The notes beneath the pieces are model-generated. The model worked only from the letters and a program-made list of their open reading frames with translations. It did not search any database and was not told the origin of the DNA. Made by a program: the position numbers and the translations under genes. Positions 1 through 5,343 of a stretch of DNA of 5,531 bases are shown one piece after another. The stretch is from DASPKW01 sp038244055 (lineage in GTDB: Bacteria; Planctomycetota; Phycisphaerae; Tepidisphaerales; Tepidisphaeraceae). The stretch covers positions 1 to 5,531 of the forward strand of contig JBBRTW010000470.1 in the NCBI GenBank assembly GCA_038244055.1, given 5' to 3'. Numbering within the stretch: position 1 is the first letter of the stretch; each line of letters starts with the position of its first letter.

Positions 1-33
1 CGCCCGATCTGATGTAGTCTTCCGTCCAAACAT
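1..33 (-). CDS. Probable start of a further gene, cut by the window edge
   Basis: An ATG at 33 to 31 on the minus strand opens a frame that stays open to the window edge, giving 11 residues (MFGRKTTSDRA). A GAGGA ribosome binding site (39 to 43) sits five bases upstream, the same motif as in front of pilN. Another ATG at 38 to 36 in a different frame directly abuts the GAGGA and is too close to be used. The gene follows the PilP/GspC-like gene in the same direction after a 94-base spacer, so it may belong to the same pilus or secretion cluster, where a secretin often comes next. The 11 residues are too few to identify a family, so no product is assigned. Confidence 0.45.
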   Translation of the reverse strand, partial: MFGRKTTSDRA

Positions 34-38
34 CGCAT

Positions 39-43
39 TCCTC
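39..43 (-). promoter_or_regulatory. Ribosome binding site of the partial left-edge gene
   Basis: GAGGA on the minus strand, five bases before the ATG at 33. It is the main evidence that this ATG is a real start and it favours it over the ATG at 38. Confidence 0.45.
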
Positions 44-75
44 AATCAACAAGTTTCAACATCCCCAATGCATCG

Positions 76-124
76 CTACCAACTACCAACTAACAACGGA
101 CAACGGACAATTGACAATGGACTA
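76..124. repeat. Heptameric tandem repeat, seven degenerate 7-base units
   Basis: Read on the plus strand, this stretch divides exactly into seven 7-base units: CTACCAA, CTACCAA, CTAACAA, CGGACAA, CGGACAA, TTGACAA and TGGACTA. Most units end in ACAA or CCAA. The array begins three bases after the stop codon of the PilP/GspC-like gene and fills the middle of the spacer before the next predicted start. The 7-base period does not preserve a reading frame and no gene is seen here. The GGACAA and GACAAT words resemble the octamer array at 3891 to 4014, suggesting one intergenic repeat family. Confidence 0.8.
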
Positions 125-127
125 ATC

Positions 128-805
128 TCACCTCTGCATCCTCAACTCAAACTTAAACACCCCATTCTTCACCACCACCGCGTTCGGGCTGATCTTCATG
201 ATCGTGAAATCCTCCACCTGCTGCCCCTCAAGGTAGAGCACGTTATTGATCATGCACGATTTGCTCTTGTCGCTGCTCATCACCGATTGCAGTTGCAGAC
301 CCTGCACCGCATGCAGCGCCGCCTGCCGCTCCTCCTCGCGCCGTTTCTTCTCCTTCTCCTCATCCCGCGCCTTCACCATCCCGCTCTCAGGAGGCGGCGG
401 CGGGGCCACCCGGAACGGGTTCGTGCGCAAATCCGTCAGGGGAATCTGCGTCACGCTCGGATACGTCAAAAACTGCCGCACCACCGCATCGGTGTCCCGC
501 AGCATTTTCTGCATCGTCACCACGTTCCGGCCCTTGTCGTTCATGTACTGGTTGATGACCGTGGTCGCCGTCGGATCGGACTCCTCCGCGATCGCCTCCG
601 GCCCGCGCTTGACCAGCAGAAAATAGCTCGCCAGCGCCGCCGTTCCGAAGATCGCGAACAACACCAGCGTCGCCTTGCTCAGCGGCTTCTTCTCCTCGGC
701 CGCGATATACCCCGTTTCGCCGGCCCCGGTGTCGCTGTACGACTCTTCCGACTCCGAGCCTGTCTCGGTATCGCCGTCCTGATCTTCGAAATCTTCACTG
801 CTCAT
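128..805 (-). CDS. PilP/GspC-like inner-membrane pilus or secretion subunit
   Basis: This 225-residue protein is probably the link between the PilN/PilO pair and the outer-membrane secretin. Residues 1 to 38 are very acidic (14 Asp/Glu) and probably disordered in the cytoplasm. A single membrane helix spans about 44 to 65 and is followed by Lys-Arg. A periplasmic linker follows, with an LRTNPF motif (126 to 131) resembling the DPF-type motif of PilP, a proline run (135 to 139) and a charged helix (145 to 163). Residues 165 to 225 have the short beta-rich pattern of the PilP/GspC homology domain (LQLQSVM, CMINNVLYLEGQQV, ISPNAVVVKNG). The start has GGAG (811 to 814) five bases upstream. It is the fourth gene of the pilM cluster, 45 bases after pilO. 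Unlike classical PilP there is no lipoprotein signal or lipobox, so its topology is GspC-like. Family assignment rests on position and C-terminal pattern and is moderately sure. Confidence 0.62.
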   Translation of the reverse strand: MSSEDFEDQDGDTETGSESEESYSDTGAGETGYIAAEEKKPLSKATLVLFAIFGTAALASYFLLVKRGPEAIAEESDPTATTVINQYMNDKGRNVVTMQKMLRDTDAVVRQFLTYPSVTQIPLTDLRTNPFRVAPPPPPESGMVKARDEEKEKKRREEERQAALHAVQGLQLQSVMSSDKSKSCMINNVLYLEGQQVEDFTIMKISPNAVVVKNGVFKFELRMQR

Positions 806-850
806 GGTTGCTCCACGATTGTTTCCCAGTCGCCTTCCAACTCGTCCCGA

Positions 851-1405
851 TCAATCCGTAAACGCCATCTTCGATCCCGTCTCCGGCTCGAAGTAGATCC
901 GCAGGGTCACCTTCGCCTGCATCATGCCGTCGCGGTCCGTGATCTTGGTCAGGGCCATGTTGGTCACCCGCGTGATGCGCGGCAGCTTTTCGAGCTGCAG
1001 CATGAACGCATAGAACCCGTTGAAATCGCCCGACATGCTCCACTCGATCGGCATCTCGCTGTAGTTGGCCGCGCGCTCGCTCTTGCGCGACTCCACCTTC
1101 TTGGTCTGCAGCGCGTTCGCCTCGGCCATTTGCGAGATTTCCTTGAGAACCTTGTCCATCTCCTTCTCCTGGGGCAGCTTGCCCTCGAAGAAAGTGATCG
1201 CTGATTTGAGCTCGTCGATCTTGTGTTCCAGGTCCTTGATTCCCGCGGTCGACTGCCGCAGGTCGTTGAGCACCTTCAGCTTCGTATCGCGATCCGCCAG
1301 GCAAAAGTCGCGGCGGTCGATCATCTTCTTGATCCCGATCGCGCTGGTCGCGACCATCGCCGCGATCAGCCCCAGGAACGCCAGTTCTCGCAATCCGATC
1401 TTCAT
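851..1405 (-). CDS. pilO: Type IV pilus inner-membrane protein PilO
   Basis: PilO pairs with PilN in the inner-membrane alignment subcomplex of type IV pili; GspM is the type II secretion counterpart. The 184-residue product has a short cytoplasmic tail (MKIGLRE), one membrane helix at about 8 to 26, and a coiled-coil segment at about 40 to 110. A C-terminal ferredoxin-like domain carries the PilO signature: YSEMPIEWSMSGDFNGFYAF (115 to 134) then LEKLPRITRV (138 to 147). Size and order fit the family. I chose the ATG at 1405 because GGAG (1412 to 1415) lies six bases upstream and the tail length suits PilO. In-frame ATGs at 1444 and 1465 would add 13 or 20 Arg- and Gly-rich residues. The one at 1444 also has a purine run nearby, so the start is not certain. 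The spacer from pilN is 70 bases with the chosen start. Confidence 0.87.
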   Translation of the reverse strand: MKIGLRELAFLGLIAAMVATSAIGIKKMIDRRDFCLADRDTKLKVLNDLRQSTAGIKDLEHKIDELKSAITFFEGKLPQEKEMDKVLKEISQMAEANALQTKKVESRKSERAANYSEMPIEWSMSGDFNGFYAFMLQLEKLPRITRVTNMALTKITDRDGMMQAKVTLRIYFEPETGSKMAFTD

Positions 1406-1411
1406 CGCAAT

Positions 1412-1415
1412 CTCC
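1412..1415 (-). promoter_or_regulatory. Ribosome binding site supporting the pilO start at 1405
   Basis: GGAG on the minus strand, six bases before the ATG at 1405. A competing G-rich run (1449 to 1457, seven G then AG) lies before the alternative in-frame ATG at 1444, four bases away. Confidence 0.5.
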
Positions 1416-1475
1416 GTGAAACTCCGGCCGGCTCTCCTCCGCATCCATCTCCCCCCCAAGCTCATCCCGCCGCCG

Positions 1476-2198
1476 CTACTTCTCTCCGAGCGGCGTCGCC
1501 GCCGTCTTCACATTCAACGCCGCCGGCGAAACCTCGGCATTCGGGTCCAGCGTCATCTCGATCTGGAATTTGCGCATCTTGTTTTCGTTGTAATTGAACT
1601 CATCGGTGATCACGAGATTCACATCCCGCAGCAGCTTGGACGTGTTCAACCGGTTCATGAACTGCGCTACCTGCACATCGTTATCCGCGATCCCCGTCAC
1701 CTTCACCGTCACGTCGTATTGCTTGGCCGTCGGCGCGGGCATCACCGGCTTGCCGCTGGCCTGGCTCGCCTTCTTCATCTCGAATTGCGTCTTGCCGGCC
1801 GTATTCGCCGCCGCCGCCGTCCGCACTTTCGAATCCAGAATCACATCCAGCAGCGACACCCCGGCCGGCATCGCGTTGGTCACCTCCGCCAGCAGGAAAC
1901 TGCGCGGCACCTTCTCCAACAGCGAAGCCGTCAGCTCCGCCTGCGAGGCCATCTTCCGCTGCTTCTCCTGCATCTGCCGGACCTGCTCGATCTTCTTGGC
2001 CGCCTCGGCGTACTGCTTGTCGGCCTCATCGCGCTCCACTTCGGCCTGGTGCAGCGACTGCTTGGCCATCCAGGCCGCCGCGACCACGCATCCCAGGATG
2101 ATGATGAACACCACCGCCAGCACGACATTGGTCCGTCGCTGGCGCTTACCTTCGAGGTAATCATCCGGCAGAAAGCTCAGTTGATTGGGCGATGACAT
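1476..2198 (-). CDS. pilN: Type IV pilus inner-membrane protein PilN
   Basis: PilN bridges cytoplasmic PilM to the periplasmic PilO/PilP part of the pilus machine. The 240-residue protein starts with a cytoplasmic tail containing LSFLPDDY (7 to 14), at the place of the INLLP motif that binds the PilM groove in characterised systems. A basic stretch (18 to 22) precedes a membrane helix at about 24 to 44, then a charged coiled coil at about 46 to 95. The C-terminal half has two ferredoxin-like segments (99 to 124 and 161 to 218, including VTGIADNDVQVAQFMNRL) separated by an Ala/Lys-rich loop (125 to 160). The last 20 residues look disordered. GAGGA (2205 to 2209) is six bases before the ATG. 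It follows pilM by 28 bases, so co-transcription is likely. Its 240 residues exceed the roughly 200 usual for PilN, because of the loop and tail. Confidence 0.9.
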   Translation of the reverse strand: MSSPNQLSFLPDDYLEGKRQRRTNVVLAVVFIIILGCVVAAAWMAKQSLHQAEVERDEADKQYAEAAKKIEQVRQMQEKQRKMASQAELTASLLEKVPRSFLLAEVTNAMPAGVSLLDVILDSKVRTAAAANTAGKTQFEMKKASQASGKPVMPAPTAKQYDVTVKVTGIADNDVQVAQFMNRLNTSKLLRDVNLVITDEFNYNENKMRKFQIEMTLDPNAEVSPAALNVKTAATPLGEK

Positions 2199-2226
2199 AG
2201 CAATTCCTCATTCAATCGACAGCCGA

Positions 2227-3573
2227 TCACTCCTGCTCCCACGCGCTGCCCGACACCGGGCCAAGGCTCAATCCGATCGCCGTAACCCATCCGGGCTGCG
2301 GCTGGCGGCGGTCGATGCCGCTCTCGATTCCGACATCGCTGATCCGTCCCATCCGCACCAGCGGGTCTCCCACCTGCGCCGCCAGCGACATCTCGCGGGC
2401 GATGTTCTGGCACAAGCGCCTCTGCCGCGCTTCGCCCCCCACAAAAATCAGTTTCTCCACCGGCTTGGCGGGGAATGTCGCCTCGTGATAGCGCCGGCAA
2501 AGGCCCAGTTCCTCCACCAGCCGAACCAGCGGCTCATGGCAGGCCTCTTCCACCAGGACCACCTGCTCCTGCGGGTCGGCCGGGAGTTTCGATCCCCCGC
2601 CTCCAGCGCGGCTGACCACCGGCGGCGCGGCCATCGTCGCCGTTCCACCCTCTTCGGCCCGCCGCGACTGTTTCTTCTCCGCGGCCGCCAATGACACGTT
2701 GAGCAGCGCAAAACTGTTATCCGCGGCCGCCTCAGCCGCCTCCACTCCCTCCTCAACCGCCGCATCCGCATTGCGAATCTGCTGCCGCGCCCGGTGCTCA
2801 TCCAGCGAAGGCTGCGCCTGCGCCAGCTTGATCCGGATCAACTTCGCCTCTTCCGCGCCAACCGAAAGCGCCTGCGCCACCGAACGATTGAAGTGGTCGC
2901 CCCCCACCGCGATCGTCCGCGCGAAGAGAATCTTCGACCCCTCCGCGATAATCGCCCGCGTGCTTTTGAATCCGATATCGATGAAGCAGACGACCGCCGT
3001 CTTGTCCGTCTTGCGGCGATAGATGTGCCCGAAGCAGTCCACCACCGCCATCGGCTCGACATTCATTCCGATCACATCCAGCTTGGCCTTGCTCGCGGCC
3101 GCCAGCATCGCGTTGACCGTTTCCCGCGCCGCCGCCATCAGGATTACTTCATTGCGCGGCTCGGAATCCTGGTAAATCTCCCCTGCGATCGTGTGCCGGA
3201 TCAGCGCGTGCGAAGGATCGATCGGCAGTTTGCCCCGCGCCTCCCACGGCAGCGCCTTCCGCGTGGCTTCCTCATCCATCTTGGCCAGCCGCAAATGCTG
3301 GATGAACATCTGCGCCGCCGGCAGCGCCAGGATCGCCTGCCGTCCGCGAAAATTCCCCTGCGCCAGCAGATCGCGCGTCGTCTCGATAAAGAACGAGGAG
3401 CGCGCGGCCGGATCGTTGCGGATATGCGAGGGGACATCGGCGCTGGCCGCCGCGATGATGCGCGGCTCGCCGTCGAGCACCTGCACCTGGGCCAGTCGAA
3501 GGCAGTCGGTGCCGAAGTCGACCCCGATGGGGTTGGCGTTGGGGGCGACCCATTTTTTCAGGAACCCAAACAT
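2227..3573 (-). CDS. pilM: Type IV pilus assembly ATP-binding protein PilM
   Basis: PilM is a cytoplasmic actin/FtsA-like nucleotide-binding protein that docks on the N-terminal tail of PilN. Visible motifs are the phosphate-1 loop GVDFGTDCLRLAQV (17 to 30), PWEARGKLP (109 to 117), the phosphate-2 region FIDIGFKSTRAII (197 to 209) with TIAVGGDHF (220 to 228), EEAKLIRIKL (241 to 250), the adenosine-site segment KLIFVGGEAR (374 to 383), VGDPL (401 to 405), and a C-terminal AIGLSLG (432 to 438). At 448 residues it is about 90 longer than usual (around 350). The excess lies in an Ala/Glu/Gly-rich, low-complexity insertion at about 256 to 335. The ATG at 3573 is chosen because GGAG (3580 to 3583) lies six bases upstream and the MFGFLKK start just precedes the first motif. 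A GTG at 3621 would add 16 unlikely residues. It is the first gene of the cluster, with a long structured leader. Confidence 0.92.
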   Translation of the reverse strand: MFGFLKKWVAPNANPIGVDFGTDCLRLAQVQVLDGEPRIIAAASADVPSHIRNDPAARSSFFIETTRDLLAQGNFRGRQAILALPAAQMFIQHLRLAKMDEEATRKALPWEARGKLPIDPSHALIRHTIAGEIYQDSEPRNEVILMAAARETVNAMLAAASKAKLDVIGMNVEPMAVVDCFGHIYRRKTDKTAVVCFIDIGFKSTRAIIAEGSKILFARTIAVGGDHFNRSVAQALSVGAEEAKLIRIKLAQAQPSLDEHRARQQIRNADAAVEEGVEAAEAAADNSFALLNVSLAAAEKKQSRRAEEGGTATMAAPPVVSRAGGGGSKLPADPQEQVVLVEEACHEPLVRLVEELGLCRRYHEATFPAKPVEKLIFVGGEARQRRLCQNIAREMSLAAQVGDPLVRMGRISDVGIESGIDRRQPQPGWVTAIGLSLGPVSGSAWEQE

Positions 3574-3579
3574 GCTTCT

Positions 3580-3583
3580 CTCC
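3580..3583 (-). promoter_or_regulatory. Ribosome binding site deciding the pilM start
   Basis: GGAG, inside a longer purine-rich run on the minus strand, is six bases before the ATG at 3573. No comparable site precedes the alternative GTG at 3621. Confidence 0.65.
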
Positions 3584-3599
3584 ACTCTCCCTGAGCCAG

Positions 3600-3768
3600 G
3601 ACCGGCGAACCACCAGACCACATGCTTGACCTACGATACGCGCGCCGGTCAGGCAAATCGGGTAGTTCACGCAATCGCGCGAAGCGGCGCAATTGCGGTA
3701 AGCAACCCGCCAATGCCGGCGATGCCTCCGCCGACCCTCGCGCAAGGACCGCCCGGCCAAGGCAGTCC
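3600..3768 (-). promoter_or_regulatory. Hairpin-rich 5' leader of pilM, possible structured RNA
   Basis: Read as minus-strand RNA, four stem-loops occur in order. H1 pairs 3768-3761 with 3753-3746 (8 bp, 7-base loop). H2 pairs 3735-3729 with 3721-3715 (7 bp, 7-base loop). H3 pairs 3697-3687 with 3680-3670 (11 bp, 6-base loop), enclosed by a 5-bp CGGGU/ACCCG stem (3709-3705 with 3663-3659). H4 pairs 3650-3643 with 3607-3600 (8 bp, 35-base loop) and ends 26 bases before the pilM ATG. H1, H2 and H3 each contain one non-Watson-Crick pair, which is a G-U wobble on the minus strand but a C-A mismatch on the plus strand. This suggests RNA structure co-directional with pilM. H4's 3643-3650 arm could alternatively pair with 3716-3720 in H2. 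No U-tract follows any stem, so these are not ordinary terminators. I recognise no known riboswitch class. Chance pairing in GC-rich DNA remains possible. Confidence 0.4.
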
Positions 3769-3890
3769 CTGCTGCGCTTATCGACGGTGCCGATGGAAGG
3801 AATTAGGAAGTGCGTTGGATATCAGACGTGGAATCAAAGCAATTGACGACATTCGCATAGATGTGATGGGACGTAGGTGAGGAAGATGGT

Positions 3891-4014
3891 GAGACAATGA
3901 GACAATGAGACAATCAGACAATGAGACAATCAGACGATGAGACAATCAGACGATGAGACCGAATGGATGATGCCGCCTTTTCTCATTGTCTCATTGTCCC
4001 ATTGTCCCATTCCC
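3891..4014. repeat. Octamer tandem array with an inverted partner, potential long hairpin
   Basis: Positions 3891 to 3959 are eight 8-base units plus a partial one, consensus GAGACAAT, with some units CAGACAAT or CAGACGAT. After 21 bases, 3981 to 4014 hold the same unit on the other strand: TCTC, ATTGTCTC, two ATTGTCCC, then ATTCCC. The arms share an 18-base perfect inverted match (3893 to 3910 with 3981 to 3998). A closer register (3948 to 3958 with 3981 to 3991) gives 11 pairs with one wobble around a 22-base loop. The element starts 24 bases after the hemW stop codon, so it could cap hemW transcripts, though no U-tract makes it a standard terminator. The regular period points to expansion by slippage. 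Confidence 0.85.
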
Positions 4015-4038
4015 TTCGCCCCAAGGCCGCACCCGGCC

Positions 4039-5235
4039 TCATAACAAGAACTCCCCCGCCACCCCATCCGCCACCGCCAGCCCCGCGTCCGATAGCTTAA
4101 ACCCCTCTTCATTCACCACGATCAGCCCCAGCTTCGCGAGCTGTGCCAACTGCCCGGCATAAACCTCCCGCGCATCGCAGCCCGCACGATCCGCATATTC
4201 ATCGAACCGAATCCCCCGCGCCAGCCGCATCCCCAGCATCACCCACTCTCCCGCCCGCTGCTCCTTCGTCAGCACTTCAAAATCCGCGGCCGGCAGATGC
4301 CCCACCGTCACCGCGTCCTCCCACTCCCTTAGGTGCGGCCGATTCTTCCACCGCCACCCGTCCACATGCGATGCCGCCGACGGCCCCACCCCGATGTAAC
4401 TCCCCCCCGTCCAATAAAGCAGGTTGTGCCGGCATTCTTCTCCCGCCGTCGCATAGTTGCTGATCTCGTACGCCTTCAACCCCTCGTTGGCCAGCCGCTG
4501 CCGCGTGTAATGCATCATCTCCAGTTCCAGCGAATCCGCACACGCGATGAACTGCCCCAGTCGCTTCCTCACCGCCATCGCCGTGTTCGGCTCGTAAGTC
4601 AGCGCATAGCACGAAATATGCGGCGTTCCCAGTTCGATCGCCTTCTCCAACGACTTCGCCCACGATTCCAGCGTTTGCCCCGGAATCGCATAAATCAGAT
4701 CGACATTCAGCCGCGTAAAACCCGCTTTCCGCGCCAGATCGATGCTGGCCGGCACATCCGCCGGATCGTGGTGCCGCTCCAGCAGTTTCAGCTCCGCCAG
4801 GTCAAAGCTCTGCGCCCCGAAACTCAGCCGATTCACCCCCGCCTGGCGCAGCATCTGACAATACTCCAGCGATGCCGTGGCCGGGTTCACCTCCACCGTA
4901 AACTCGTCACAGCCGCTAAAATTAATCCGCTCGCGCAGCCCCGCAATCAGCCGCTCCATCTGCTCTTGCGGCAATAGCGAGGGCGTCCCCCCGCCAAAAA
5001 ACACAGTCCTCGGCCTGAGTTGGACCGCCGACCGCCCCCATTGATCCGCCTCCGACAAAGTCAAATCCACGAACCGCCCCATCCGCTCGGGCGTCTGCCG
5101 GGTGATGCTGTAGAAGTCGCAGTAGTGGCACTTGTGGAAACAAAACGGCACATGAACGTACAGCCCCGGCGTCACCGCAGCCGGCAGATCGGCCGTCCGC
5201 AATGGTTTGACTGAACCGGACTGCAAAAGTCTCAT
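4039..5235 (-). CDS. hemW: HemW-family radical SAM heme chaperone
   Basis: HemW is a cytoplasmic radical SAM protein that binds heme and is thought to deliver it to target proteins. It is often misannotated as oxygen-independent coproporphyrinogen oxidase. The 398-residue product has VHVPFC (27 to 32) and the 4Fe-4S ligands Cys32, Cys36 and Cys39 in a CxxxCxxC motif followed by Asp-Phe. The extra cysteine of HemN (CxC) is absent, which favours HemW. Further family motifs are FFGGGTPSLL (79 to 88), EVNPAT (115 to 120), RLSFGAQSFD (136 to 145), DLIYAIPGQT (179 to 188), YEISNYA (256 to 262), HNLLYW (270 to 275) and GVGPSAASH (282 to 290). A HemN C-terminal winged-helix domain covers about 325 to 390. 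Length is typical. The ATG at 5235 has only a weak purine-rich site (5241 to 5246). It is far from pilM and probably its own unit. Confidence 0.93.
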   Translation of the reverse strand: MRLLQSGSVKPLRTADLPAAVTPGLYVHVPFCFHKCHYCDFYSITRQTPERMGRFVDLTLSEADQWGRSAVQLRPRTVFFGGGTPSLLPQEQMERLIAGLRERINFSGCDEFTVEVNPATASLEYCQMLRQAGVNRLSFGAQSFDLAELKLLERHHDPADVPASIDLARKAGFTRLNVDLIYAIPGQTLESWAKSLEKAIELGTPHISCYALTYEPNTAMAVRKRLGQFIACADSLELEMMHYTRQRLANEGLKAYEISNYATAGEECRHNLLYWTGGSYIGVGPSAASHVDGWRWKNRPHLREWEDAVTVGHLPAADFEVLTKEQRAGEWVMLGMRLARGIRFDEYADRAGCDAREVYAGQLAQLAKLGLIVVNEEGFKLSDAGLAVADGVAGEFLL

Positions 5236-5270
5236 TTCGCTCTCTCTTGCCCAAAGGTTTATGCGCGGCT

Positions 5271-5300
5271 ACTTTACATCCTGCCACGTTCATTTGATAA
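5271..5300 (-). promoter_or_regulatory. Candidate sigma-70-type promoter of hemW
   Basis: On the minus strand, TTATCA (5300 to 5295) and TAAAGT (5276 to 5271) are 18 bases apart, each matching four of six consensus positions. Transcription would start about 30 bases before the hemW ATG. The call is weak and is based on pattern alone. Confidence 0.25.
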
Positions 5301-5301
5301 C
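5273..5301 (+). promoter_or_regulatory. Candidate sigma-70-type promoter of the FHA gene
   Basis: TTTACA (5273 to 5278) and GATAAC (5296 to 5301) are separated by 17 bases and match five and four of six consensus positions. The expected start is about 35 bases before the ATG at 5344. It overlaps the candidate hemW promoter on the other strand almost completely. A second, weaker pair (TTGCCC 5247 to 5252, TACTTT 5270 to 5275) also has 17-base spacing. Confidence 0.35.
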
Positions 5302-5343
5302 ACGTTCCCCGGCCCCCTCGAGTTCCTGGAAGGCAAACCCACC

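Larger units (their letters stand above)
3574..4038. other. Long intergenic region between hemW and pilM
   Basis: This is a 465-base stretch without a convincing gene. It contains the pilM leader hairpins (3600 to 3768), a plain stretch (3769 to 3890) where I see no gene, RNA or strong promoter, and the octamer repeat pair (3891 to 4014). Open frames crossing it on either strand have no recognisable family pattern, and the longer ones run into pilM on the wrong strand or frame. A promoter for the pilM operon should lie here, but I could not find a credible -35/-10 pair. Confidence 0.6.

Noticed and set aside
68..1204. Long plus-strand open frame opposite the PilP-like and pilO genes
   Set aside because: The translation is His/Arg/Leu-rich with no family pattern and lies antisense to two well-supported genes. 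It is a by-product of GC-rich codon use.
795..1448. Second minus-strand frame overlapping pilO
   Set aside because: It has a Gly/Arg/Asp-rich translation without domain pattern, while the pilO frame has a membrane helix and the PilO signature.
1065..2195. Plus-strand open frame opposite pilO and pilN
   Set aside because: It is antisense to recognisable PilN and PilO, with a biased Arg/His/Leu composition and no plausible domain.
2794..3594. Plus-strand open frame opposite pilM
   Set aside because: It mirrors pilM on the other strand, is Arg-rich and has no motifs.
3643..3720. Cyclic di-GMP (GEMM) riboswitch before the pilus operon
   Set aside because: This would make biological sense, but I could not match the conserved GEMM core on the pilM strand, so I leave the element unclassified.
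3690..3720. Sigma-54 promoter (TGGC/TTGC words) upstream of pilM
   Set aside because: The spacing between the GG and GC elements is wrong for a -24/-12 promoter here and at the nearby similar words.
3272..3760. Minus-strand frame of 162 residues starting in the leader and entering pilM
   Set aside because: It overlaps pilM in another frame with Arg-rich translation, and pilM has clear motifs and its own ribosome binding site.
3622..3846. Small plus-strand open frame (74 residues) in the pilM leader region
   Set aside because: It is Arg/Ser-rich, has no convincing ribosome binding site and no family pattern, and covers the hairpin region better explained as leader.
3891..4014. CRISPR array
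   Set aside because: Units are 8 bases long with no unique spacers and no cas genes, so this is a simple tandem and inverted repeat.
3981..4014. Standard rho-independent terminator of hemW
   Set aside because: The stem is AT/GC-mixed with a loop of at least 22 bases and no following U-tract on the hemW strand. A role in termination is possible but not of the standard type.
4039..5235. Annotation as oxygen-independent coproporphyrinogen III oxidase (HemN)
   Set aside because: The motif is CxxxCxxC followed by Asp-Phe rather than the CxC of HemN, and HNLLYW fits HemW.
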